A program made the position numbers and the translations under genes. The notes below the pieces were generated by a model that was given only the letters and a program-made list of their open reading frames with translations, did no database searches and was not told the origin of the DNA. DNA of 64,000 nucleotides from Rhizophlyctis rosea (Eukaryota; Chytridiomycota; Chytridiomycetes; Rhizophlyctidales; Rhizophlyctidaceae). The DNA lies in contig JADGJC010000228.1 of assembly GCA_027596075.1 (NCBI GenBank), positions 312-64,311 of the forward strand, written 5' to 3'. Below, one piece after another: positions 34,719-46,200 of the stretch (positions are counted from its first letter, which is position 1; each line of letters begins with the position of its first letter).

Positions 34719-35849
34719 ATGGCCTTCATCTATACCCTCATACCAACCCTCCTCCTCCCGTCCCTCCTCCTCTTCTTCCTCTTCACCTACAAACCCCAAG
34801 TCCGCCCCCTCTTCATCCCCCCGCCCTTCCACCCTCCTCAAACAGAAGGCGTACCAACGAAGAAGGTACTTCTCGTCACTGCCCATCCGGATGATGAGTG
34901 TATGTTCTTTTCGCCGACGATTTTGGGGGTGTTGGAGAATGGGAAGGGGAGGGTGGAGGTTAGGGTTTTGTGTTTGAGTACAGGTATTGAGTTGACGGGT
35001 ATGAGTTTAGCGGAGATTGTGGTATTTGATATTGATGGTTTACATCAATAGGAAACGCAGACGGACTAGGCAAAACACGCATAAAGGAACTAGAAAATAG
35101 CTGTGCCGTTCTTGGTATTAAGCGAGAACATGTCACGGTGTTGGATAATCCGTAAGTTTGATGCGTCCCAAGTCTACTGCCTTACCAACCTGACCTCGTC
35201 TGCCATTACTCAACCTCACGAAACGAAATAGAGATTTTCCAGATGATGGAAACAAATGGTGGAAGCCCCAACACATATCGACGGCCGTAGCTACGCACGT
35301 TAAATCTATAGGCGGTGTTGATGCTGTATGTATCCAGCACATCACATCGAGGACCTGATAAAAGTCATCTGATGCGCAACCCGCTCTCATAGATCCTTAC
35401 ATTCGACAACAAAGGTGTATCTGGCCACTTCAACCATTGCGCTCTCTACGACGGTCTAAGGTATAAACTCAAAATTTCACACAGCCTTCTCATCACCGCA
35501 CAAACTCAAGTAAAATGCACCCCGCACCAACAGATACTACCAAAATCTCCCCTCCCCATCCTCCCAACCACCACCAATCTACGCCCTCAAATCCGTCCAC
35601 CTAACCCGCAAATACATCTCCCTTCTTGACCTCTTCCCAACACTCGCGCCTACGATGTCGTTGCTGGTCCTTTCGGCATCTCAGGGCCAGTGGAATGGGA
35701 GCACGGGTGTGTTTGTGGCGAGTTGGGGCCAGTGGAAGACGGCGTGGAAGGCTATGATGTGTCATAAGAGCCAGTTGGTGTGGTTTCGGTGGGGGTGGTT
35801 GGGGTTGAGTCGGTTTCTGTGGGTTAATGAGTTGAGGAGGGTTCGGTGA
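34719..35849 (+). CDS. GPI12: N-acetylglucosaminyl-phosphatidylinositol de-N-acetylase (PIG-L/Gpi12)
   Basis: Five exons: 34719..34983, 35052..35151, 35232..35325, 35393..35460 and 35534..35849, giving 281 codons (280 residues, typical). The ER enzyme removes acetyl from GlcNAc-PI, step two of GPI-anchor synthesis. It has one N-terminal membrane anchor (FIYTLIPTLLLPSLLLFFLF) and the metal-binding AHPDDECMFF. After splicing come LSTGNADGLGKTRIKELENS, DFPDDGNKWW, the second metal/catalytic motif GVSGHFNHCAL, and the C-terminal MMCHKSQLVWFRWGW typical of PIG-L. The start gives the anchor at the very N terminus, as in the family. Exon 5 switches from C-rich to G/T-rich at about 35650. Confidence 0.95.
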
Positions 35850-36067
35850 TGGGCTTTTTGTGAAGGGAGAATTTGAGTGCGGTTTGTTTATTTACATGGT
35901 GTGATGGAGGTAAACTCATGTTCTAGGTTGATGCTTGATCTCTGGAGTTCCAAGTGGAGAATGACAGAACCTGACCGGTTGAAGCAAAGATGCACATGAT
36001 TCTATTGTGTTACATGACATTGACTCTTGCCTCATTCTCACCTGCTTCTCACCCCACAACAATAAAC
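35850..36067. other. Convergent intergenic region
   Basis: 218 bp between the PIG-L stop and the kelch-protein stop; no gene seen. Confidence 0.6.
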
Positions 36068-37179
36068 TCACACGACCTCCAAAACATACACCCCATCATC
36101 CCTCTCCAAACCCGTAAACCCACCACTAACAACCACCTTCCCCTCCCACTCTGCAACCGGGAACCACCCCCTCCCACTAGGTTTCCCCTCTTCCCCCTTC
36201 GCCTTGACCTCCCTCCATCCCTTCCCCTCCTCATAAACCCACACATCATCCCAATAAACCCCACTCCCCGCATGCCCCTGGGCACTCGGTCCCCGCTCCC
36301 CATAAAGACTAACCAACACCCCCCTCTCTTCCAGCCCAATCAACCCATGCACGCTACGTCCACCTGGGGCTGGGGTAACATCGATCTGTGACCAAGTGGA
36401 AGTAGGGATATCAAACACCCAGAGATCAGCCAGTTCCGACCCGTTGAACCCCCCGTGGAGGTATATCTTGTTGTTCAGGTGAGCTAGGCCTGCGCCGCCG
36501 CGTGGGGAGATTGAGGGGTGGGAGGGGAGGGAAGTGAAGTGTGGTGTTGGGGTTTGGGTGGTTGGGGGTGTTAGGCGGTAAAAGTCGGAGAGGCGGCCGG
36601 TTGTTGGGCAGCCTCCAAAGATGTAGATGTGGTCCTACGTAATTTCAGGCATCAATTTTGGAATGAACTTTGGAATTAGGGATTGAGTGTTGGGTTTTCA
36701 CCTTGCTGGCTGTCATGGAGAAGTAAGAACGGGCTGGAGGGATGTCACCGGTTGGAGATAGGCGGGTCCAGTGGTTTGTAGATGTGTTGTATTGGTAGAG
36801 GTCGCTTAGGGGATTCATTTCTGCGCCTGTTCTTCCACCAAAGAGGTAGACATTCTCCCCAATTGCCGCGGTGGCGTGCCCGACGCGAGGGGAGGGGGCT
36901 TCACCGGTGGATTGGACGGATGTTTGCCATTTGGAGGTTTGGAGGTCGAAGACTGTGGAGCAGGGTGGGATTTTCGGTTAGAACTTTGGAGGGGTGAGAC
37001 AGATGAGATGAAGGAAGCGCACTGTGCATTTGGCCGTCAATCGGTTCACGAGGTTTGTTCTCGCCTCCGAAGAGGTAGAGGTTGTTTTTGATGATGGAGA
37101 TTGAGTGGGAGGAGCGGCCCAAGGGGCTTTGGGTGGTTGAGAGGAGTTTGGACCATTTTGAGACAAGGGTAGAGGCCAT
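36068..37179 (-). CDS. Kelch-repeat protein
   Basis: Three exons on the minus strand: 37179..37023, 36952..36702 and 36634..36068, giving 325 codons (324 residues). At least five kelch motifs are visible: SSHSISIIKNNLYLFGGEN, GHATAAIGENVYLFGGRTGA, DHIYIFGGCPTTGRLSDFY, GAGLAHLNNKIYLHGGFNGS and EGKVVVSGGFTGLERDD. Each has the diglycine and the following Tyr/Trp strands (NHWTRLSP, STWSQIDV). The whole protein is one beta-propeller without extra domains, so it probably serves as a binding platform. Similar stand-alone propellers in fungi and plants include tip elongation and nitrile-specifier-like proteins; I cannot choose between them. Confidence 0.88.
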
Positions 37180-37640
37180 TTTTGCTGGTGATGAAGCTAA
37201 GACGGCACAAGGTGTTTGATCTGATTCGCAACTATACGGAGGAGAGCTGATGAGCTCTTATATGGAGATTATGTTGTGCTAATGAGGATGGAGGGAAGGG
37301 TTTTGCGGGGGGCGTGACGAATTCAAACCTTCTTGTCACCAGCAATATCACCTCATTGGTTTAAATATTTCTCCATTAGACCCAATCGGAATGATCGATT
37401 GACGGCTGCGCGTTTTTGTATCACACGAGGCTGCCATTTCGAAAATTCTACAAAGTAAGGTTTCCCTGAATTGCTCTCCAAACCTCTCTCCCACCCAAAG
37501 CTCACAATCCACCAGCATCAAAATTCTCACCGGACCCAGTCACCTAAGCCAACTTTAACGACTAGTGCTGTTACCCACTCATTTGCCAGACACCGAGTAA
37601 GAAGTTTGAACATAACTGTGAATTGCTGCCAAGCAAGTCC
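37180..37640. other. Divergent intergenic region
   Basis: 461 bp between the kelch gene and the ferroportin-like gene start codons; likely both promoters. No specific motif called. Confidence 0.5.
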
Positions 37641-39616
37641 ATGGACGCAATGTCCAACACCAACCCCACCCAGGAAATTCCCATTGGTGAGCCCATGGAC
37701 TCAACAGAGTCTCTAACAATAGAGGAACCCACAGATACACCACCCGAGCTTTCTCCTTCGGAATTCGAAAAACATACTGGATATGTCTTGTGCGGGGTAC
37801 AGTATGCCAAACGACTGGCCTGTTGCCCCTTCCGAGCGTACAACTGTCAAAAAGCCTCACTCCTAACCTGCTCCTGACGGTACCAATTTTTCCAATTCAG
37901 AGCTATTTCTTCACCACATGGAACGTCCGTGCGGACGAGTGGGCAACAGGTAAGAATCTGGACCGCCTACCAATTTGGAACACCGCATCTCAATTGAGAC
38001 TCACTGATTTACCATTCGTCTTCCAAACCCCACCACCAGCCGTATTCCTTTCATACATCTTCCCAACTTCCCTCCTCCCAGTATCACTCTATACCCTCAG
38101 CGTCACACTTTCCGCAATTCTCTTTAGTTCCGCAGTGGGAGGCACCGTTGATCGTTACCCGCGTTTCAAAGGTTTGTATTGCCCATTTCTAAAACCCCGC
38201 TCTTTGATCTCACTCATCCTATCGTCCCTTAGCAAACCGCGCCTTCCTCCTCCTCCAAAAACTAGCAATAGCCCTCTCCGCCCTAGCCCTCTACCTCACC
38301 TCCCGCTCCTCAACACCCCGCATCCACCACACCGGTCTGGCATTCACATGCATAATCGGCATGATTCTCCGGTTAGCCAACATCGGTGCTACAATTTCAG
38401 TGGAAAAAGATTGGGTCATTGTCTTGGCAGGTGGAAGACACAAGTTCCTCACATCATTGAACAGCCATTTACGGAGAATCGATCTGATCTGTAAACTTCT
38501 TGCACCGTTGGCTGTATCGGGGTTGGGCTTGCTTTTGCCGACACCGACGGTCATGTTGGTCGTTGCGGGGATGAGTACGGCAACAGTACCGATAGAATGG
38601 GGGGCATATTATATTGTGTATAAACGCGTGCCGGAACTCCATGTTCCTAAAACCTTACCAGATACATCAAACACCACAACAACACCCAACACACCCCTTC
38701 CCGCTCCAACACAAACTACTGTACAACCGCCATCGCTCCCAGTCCGCCTCTTCACAGGCTTCAAATCCCACATCATAACCTATAAGACCTTCACCCACCA
38801 TCCCCTCTACCTAACAACCCTCTCTATCTCCCTCCTCTACTTCACCGTCCTCTCCTTCAACTCCGTCATGATCTCCTACCTCCTCTTGGAATCTTACTCA
38901 CCCGCCTTAGTCTCCGCCATGCGCTTCCTAGCCGTCCTCTCTGGTCTCTCTTCTACATTCGCATTTTCGAAAATGGTAGCAAGGCTGGGACTTGTGAGAA
39001 CGGGACTGTGGAGCGTGTGGATGGAGTTTGGGTTTTTGGTACCTGTTGTTGCGAGTTTTTGGGTCAGCGATGTGAAGTGGAAGGCGGTGATGATGTTTGG
39101 TGGAGTCGTTGGGAGTCGGTTTGGGCTTTGGTGTTTTGATTTGAGTCAGATGCAGGTTGTGCAGGAGAGGTGAGGTTGTTGGGATCTTTTTGTTTCGTGT
39201 CAATTTCTGTCTTGTTTGTATATTCTGCCTTTGTACTTGTGATCCAATCTCACATCGGCCCTCCCCAACCACAGAGTCAGCATATCAGAAAGCGGAGCAT
39301 TCAACGGCATGCAATCCACATACCAGAACTTCTTCGATCTTTGCGCTTCGGTATCAACCATGGTACGTAAACACACCCTCATTTCCCGACACACAACACC
39401 CCAATTCATCTTTCATCCCTTTCATCAAAGATATGGTCATCCCCCTCCCAATTCCACATTCCCGCCATAATCTCTGCAGGCGCCGTTCTATGCGCCGCGA
39501 TTACGTTCTCAATTTACTCGTTTAGGGAGCGTGGGCATTTGTTCCATGTTGAGAAGTTGGTGAGGTGGGGTGTTCCGGTGAGGGTTGTGAGGAGGCGGGG
39601 GCAGAGGGGTGCGTAG
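37641..39616 (+). CDS. Ferroportin-type iron exporter (SLC40 family)
   Basis: Six exons: 37641..37796, 37901..37949, 38040..38171, 38233..39169, 39275..39362 and 39431..39616, giving 516 codons (515 residues, close to the family's about 570). After a polar N terminus the first helix reads SYFFTTWNVRADEWATAVF, equivalent to the ferroportin FLSTWGDRMW segment. SAVGGTVDRYPR is the helix 2-3 loop. EKDWVIVLA followed by RRIDLICKLLAPLAV is the family signature. A Thr/Pro-rich cytosolic loop splits two bundles of about six helices. The C-terminal half keeps SGAFNGMQSTYQNFFDL (cf. RGIVNGVQ). Ferroportins export Fe2+ or related metals from the cytosol or into vacuoles. All splice junctions rejoin codons cleanly. 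Confidence 0.88.
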
Positions 39617-40236
39617 GGTGGAAGAGGTGGGTGGGACGTTTCGGACGCAGTGTTGATCGGGGTTAAGCTTAGGAGGGTTGTATATATTTGTTGTTCTCTC
39701 CCCCCAAGCTGGAGATCGATGGAAGGAAGGTCAGACGTAGAGAGTGTCCACAAAGAAATTTCACGTGTAAATAGTGTGATTCAATCATCAGTCATCCAAA
39801 TACAAGATGCAAATAGAAGTGCGTATAGCCAGGCCAATTATGCGGGACAAGAACTTACTATGCGCCGCGTACGTACAATGATTGCTTCACCTCATGGAAT
39901 AGGAATCGCAGCCCCGGATGGGGGCTTTTAGGTTTCGTTTGGTGCCCACAAAAGTGGCAACTGTGCCCTGGTTGCGCTGGAAAAAAAAAAACATACGGTA
40001 GACAGTGGGGCATCTTATTTTCCCAGGATAAGGACCCTGAATGACACCACGCATCAAATATATCAAGCCACACGGCGCCCAACTGTGCCTCCACACGTAA
40101 ATCTGCAGAGGGTGTCGCCCTTCCCCCTTTCCATATTGGTATGAGGGTAACCTTTCCTTTCTTCTTTACATCCTGCACCGACACCACCACTACCACTATC
40201 ACCAAGCCTAAGCGGACCCCTTGTCCATGTCTCATA
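39617..40236. other. Region upstream of the dynein gene
   Basis: About 620 bp without a recognised gene. An A-run lies near 39990. An in-frame ATG at 40141 could extend dynein by 32 residues (MRVTFPFFFTSC), but that stretch looks like a pyrimidine-rich leader. Confidence 0.5.
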
Positions 40237-43200
40237 ATGATCACCAGCAACATGCCAAAAGCCGAGCGATCAGGCCACTCGGGAGCAGCAGCCCCAACAG
40301 GAACCACCGAAATAAGTGGCAGTTGGCCTGCGGTCTTCAGACCACATCTTCTGGACACCGACGACGATGATATTCTAAACAGAACACGTGCCTCCCACCG
40401 GTCCAAATCGTTGCCCTTCTCCCTCAATTCTGCTGGCAAGGATGCTGTTGCTGACACAAAACCTTCGACGCCACTGGCGGGCAGGGCCAAAAAGCCAAAG
40501 GATAAAGCAGGAAGCGATGTCTCCATTAGTCTATACAAAAGTACAATCTCGCGAGCAACGAGTTTAGATGGACAGAGCCTTGAAACACATTCGGACGAAG
40601 ATGAAGGGGCGGAAGAAGAGGAGAAGGATGATGGAAATGAGGATGAGGAGGAAACGGATGTTCCAACTATGCGCGACCTACTTGGGAAAGAATTCTATGA
40701 CACAGAAACAGACATCAAAGAGGCTTATCAAACATTGCAAGACGCTCTGGGACCAAACCCGTCGCTTCCTGTTCCGCCAGCCGCGCCGGTGTCGGGTGAG
40801 ATACCTGGTCAAGTGGTGAAGGAGGGAAAGAAACGACCAGCTTCGGCGGTAAGGATCAAACCCACTTCACATAATCATCAGAAGCGGCCCGCATCTGCGG
40901 CTGCTGCTCCACGACGCAGTACATCAGCCATACCTCCAACTGCATCCGGGCAAAAAGCACGACCACAAAGCGCCCTACCTGCAAGCAGACAACATTCAAC
41001 CATGACACGGCCTGCAAGTGCAAAATCCCGACCTGCAAGCGCACTATCGCGACCTGCAAGTGCAAAATCACAACCTACCATTCCATCTCCATTTGATCCG
41101 GGCGCTGCCGCACGGGTTCTGCGAAATGGAGCATCCCAGTTGGACCCCGGTGCAATATTTCCTCAAGAGGGATTTTCCGCATCCGTGGCAAGATCTCGAC
41201 CAGTGTCTGCTGTATGGAGGTCTGATGGCAATCTACCGCGGTCAAGGGTAGAGTCTCGGCAAGCTTCTCGTCCCTCTTCTGCCATATCGGCCAAACCAAA
41301 GATTGACTCCCGGCCCTTGTCGAGGGCGGCAAGTCGGCCTGGAACTGCCAAGTAATGTGCCGATGCAACATCGTTTTTCACTATTCCCTTTGTTTCCCAT
41401 GACTGATTGTGTTCTATCTAGAACCCAAAAGTCGGTCTCGGAAAGCATTCTGTCCCAACTCCTAAAAGAAGAGTCACTTCAACCACCACCATTACGCAAA
41501 CCCGCGTACCCACCGGAATCCAAAATCCTGCCCCTCGAGTGGTTCGACGATCCAGAAATGGAGTCCCACACACCTCAGGAATGGCTCCTAATGGGCAAAC
41601 GACGAGGCCTCAAAGCCACGTCCGCTCACAGCCGATACTTCCACTACCACAAAAACACCGGAACGGACTGGGATTGGGCTCCTTGTTGGGTGACGGACTA
41701 CGACCTTGAAAACGACCGATATACGATTGAATGGCTACCTTCAGGTCCGCAAAAACTTGTCAAACGACTGAACCTCCTGTTTGATGATGAAGACAGGGAG
41801 ATGTTTTACGCCCGGATTGAGAAAGCCATTGTGACACGGGCTAGAGCACAGCAGGAGTTAAGTTACTCAGAGGGTATTGAGAAAAGCACGGGAGAGGATT
41901 TGGCTCCGTTACCACACAAATGGAAGGAGAAGATATTCGGACGGGTCGGTATTCGGGCGCGGCAAAAACGGCGGGTGGGAGTGTTGGATAACGCCTTGAA
42001 GGAGGTTGAAGAGGAGTTTACATTTGCCATGAAGAAAGCTCGTCATGAATGGACTCAAGGCGGTTTCGTGGAATCATTAGAACATTCCACCTCACAATCT
42101 CAACGATTTGCCGAGCTGGCGCTGATGAGATCTGGTGCGCAGGTTGCGGACGAGAGTGGAAGGTTGTTGAACCAAGTTGCGATTGCAACGAGGGACTTGT
42201 CGACTTATATGTTTAGTGCCAACTCCAACGTCCAGAAAGCTATTATTCAAATCCTGGCCGCACAAGCGGAAGTCGTGCCGAGTGATACATCATTCTTTCG
42301 ACGGGATTTTGATTTCCCGACGCCTTTTGGGTTGTTTAGGGAGCGGGCTGAGTCGCAGTGTGGAGTTGTCAGAGCGAGGTTGGGAAATGAGTGGCCACGA
42401 CGTGTTGCGAGTATTATTGAGGAGCTTTTGGGTAGGTTTTTTGATTTGAAGGAGACGAGTGAGAGGAGGTATCTGGACAGTCGGTTGAATGATTTTTTGA
42501 ATCTTGTTGATTTGATTGTTGAGAGTCAGTTGAGGGCTTTGGTGCTGGGTGGATTGAGAGACTTTTTGGGGTTATTTCATGTCAAGGTGGGGAGTACGTT
42601 GGAGGAGGGTGTGACGCTTTCGCCGGCAGAGTGGGGGATGGCTGTGCCGACGTTGTTTGGTGTGCATTTGTCAACGGACTTCATGGCGGATCCACCGCAT
42701 GATCCGGTTTGGACTACAAACCTCACACCGTCATTAGACGAACTCGAAGCATCCATCCTATCACTATTCTACCTCCCAATCCAACAAACCACCAACACCA
42801 TCCCACCAATCGACCACATCGTCTTAGTCGCTCTCTACGGAAACGTAGAAATAACAACATTCCTCAAAACACTCGAGGCCGATGCTCCACTTCTCCGCCA
42901 TGGAGCCGAAATGCTGCGGGGGTTCGTACGAGCTGTCGAAGATCCCGTAAAGAAGTTGGTTGACTCCTACCGCCAATACGACTTCCTCCTCAACACACAC
43001 GAAGACGTCTCCGCCGCCTCCCTGGACCACATCTCCACCCTCCTCTCCACGTACACAACCGCAAAAGCTTCCGTCGGTGAAATCTCTCTTTCCGTAGTGG
43101 ACATTCCGCCACTCTCCATAGATTGCACAGAAGTAAAACAACTCCTAGACGTGAGGGTGGTCGGGATGTTGGAAGAATTGCAAAAAACATTAGCTGCGAG

Positions 43201-46200
43201 GATTGTGGAGAAGAGCAAATACCTGAGCGGAGTGTTTGAAGAACTTTACGGACGTGTTACAAATGATCCTGGATATGATGCTACGAGCTGGAGGGCTTTG
43301 AAAGAAGCGGCGGAGGGGTGTGAGAACGAAGCGAGGAGTTATTCTGCGGGATTCGAAGCTCTTCAGGGCATATGGGACTTGATGCAAGGATATCAAATCC
43401 CACTATCGGATGAAGACATAACAACGTATTGGACAACCATTGCGTGGCCTCGGAAATTGGAGTCGGAGCTGCAATATACCGATCAACGGCTGTCGAATTC
43501 CCGGGGTCAGATTCTGGCGAAATTGCGGATTGATACAGAGTATTTTGAGAGCTCCTTGAGTGCTTATGTCGAGGAAGTGGGTGTGTATGCTAAATGTGCA
43601 GAGCCGGAGCGGAATGAAGAGATGCGGGATAGAGTAGTCAATTTACGTGGAAGGGTTGATCGCTTGGAAGGTGTTGCAAAGACTATTCGGGAACGGTGCA
43701 GCGTGATGGGAGTTCGGGAAGAGATTTCCGTTACGGTTTTGGAAGATCTTATGGTAGAGTTTGGGAGGATCGAAATGCTGTGGAAGTACGCATATTCACA
43801 ACGGACGTCGATAGCGACGTGGCTTTCCTCTTATTTCGTCGATTTGGATGCCAATCTGATGGTTGCGACTGTTGCGGAGTGGAGACGGACTGGGAGGATT
43901 TTGGAGGCGGGGTTGAAGGAAGGTACACCTGGACGTGCGGTTTTGTCTACACTTCAAACGGAACTGGACGGTTTCTCGCGTTACATGCGTGTGATTGAAT
44001 GTCTCCGCAACCCAGCACTGAAAGAAGAACACTGGGAGGATATAGGCAAAGTCGTTGGGTTGGGCTATGGTGATATTGCAGGCTTACGACTGAGAGAACT
44101 CGTCATGTTGGATCTGGAATTGATCCAGGACATTGTTATGGATGTCAGTCGGGAAGCTACGGTGGAGTATCGGCTGGAATGTGAGTTGGACGCTATGCAG
44201 AAGGAGCTTACGAGTCGTGAATTTGCACTGGTTAGTTTTCATGGGTACAAATGGATTCATGCAAGGGATTTGGAAGACGTGGGACAGGTTTTGGACGATT
44301 ACCTTGTGCGGTGCGGAAGACTTGTTGGAGAGACGAGGAGTGCGGTGTTGGGAGGGAAGGTGGAAGGGTTCCGGAATCGAGTTGGAAGGGCGCAAGAGGT
44401 TGTTGAAGGGTGGGGGAAAGTGCAGAAGGGAGTTAGGAGGGTTTGGCCCCTGGTCGGAGTCGGAGGCGGAGGAGGAGGGGAAGAAGAGGATTTCGAAGGT
44501 GTCAAGAAGAGCTTGGGTATTTTGAGTGACGTCTTGGAGAAAACTCGGAAATACATACTTTTCATCCTCCGTGCGGACCTTCTCGACCTCATCACGAAAG
44601 CTAATGCACGAGTCATGGCCATCAGTGAGCACCTTGGAGCATTGATAGAAGTCAAGCGCAATAAGTTTCCCCGACTGTATTTCCTTGATGACGATGCGGT
44701 GATGGATTTGGTAGCTTGTGAAAGCCATGTGCCGGATTTGCAAGGGCGGTTAGTGGACGTGTTTGAATGCGTCGATAAATGGGATTGCGTCCAAGAGATC
44801 GAGAGAGGGGGATGGGTCATACAAAGCTGGCGTAGTGTTGAAGGAGAGACGGTGGCACTGAAAAATGGTGTCAAGTGTGTTGGCGGAGTGGAAGATTGGC
44901 TTGGCGCATTCCAGAAAGGGGGTAGGGAAACGTTGGCAGGGATGATCAGGGATATTTGTGCAGTGGAGTGGCTGGCGTTGTCAGTGGAGGAGGTGTTGGC
45001 ACGATGGCCAGTACAGGTGCTGAGGATTGCTGCATCTATGGTGTTGACTGCCGATGAAAGCGACACAGAAGCGTCCGGGGTGGATGTGAGGAAGAAACTT
45101 GCAAAACTTGTTAACCAGCTTGTAGAATTCGGGCAAAATGGAGAAGCTACACCCCTACAACGGCTGCAAAGTGAGAATCTGATCATGTGGGTCAATCACT
45201 TGCTCGAGTATGGGCAGGAAGGGAATGGGAGTGCCGGCGGCGGTGGTACGGCTGCAACACCCTATCTTCGATACTATTTTGAGGACAATGGTCCAAACAC
45301 TACGCCCGCAATGGAAGCGAAGCTTCGAATTCAAATGGGCTACCACATTGTAAACTATGGGTTTGAATATGGAGGCGCAACGGCTCGCGTAGCTCTTACT
45401 CCGGCAGTTGGTCGCTGCATGCTGCAGATGATGCAAGCAATGAAGCAAGGTGGAAGTCCGGTGCTGCTTGGGCCAGATGACGCGGGAAAAGCAGAAACCA
45501 TCAGCGAACTGAGCTCGTTGACGGGACGAATGTGCTTCTGCGTTGAGTTGCTCTCGGAAGCTGACTATCAACAGTTGACGAGGGTATTTATGGGAATGTT
45601 GAGAGGGTTATGGGTCTGTTTCAAGGGTTTGGAAAGAATGAGGGCGGATCACATATCGGTGCTGAGTCACGAATTCGGAATGCTGCAGAGAAGTATGATG
45701 ATCGCCAGTAAGACGAGGCATGTGCATTCATTGGAGGGACGGGAGATCATTGTGAATCCTGCATGTGCCATGTTTGCTACCTTGACGGAGAGAAATCCGT
45801 ACAGCAAGTGGCGGAAGCTGCCAGCCAACGCGCGCTCGGTATGGAGGCCGATAGCGCTAGCGAGACCGGATGTTGACGTCGTAAAAATGGCGAAGGAAAT
45901 CGGGTCGAGAAAATCGACCACTCAAGCATGGCGGGCACCACAAATGAAGGAAGTGGCGGAGAAATTTGGGGTCGAACTCACACAGTACCATGTGGAGAAT
46001 GTAGTCAGAAAAGTTTGCGATTCAACCGCAAGGGTAGTCATTGTTTACGGCAGTCCTATGGCGGGGAAGTCGGCGGGCATACTGATTGCAGCAACTCTAC
46101 GCAACGCGTCGGTGCAACGCTGTTACCCATGCGCCGGTGGTCCAGCCGCTCTGAGCAATGCTATTCATGCCGCAGTTGAGAAGGCGAATGCCTCTCTGTC

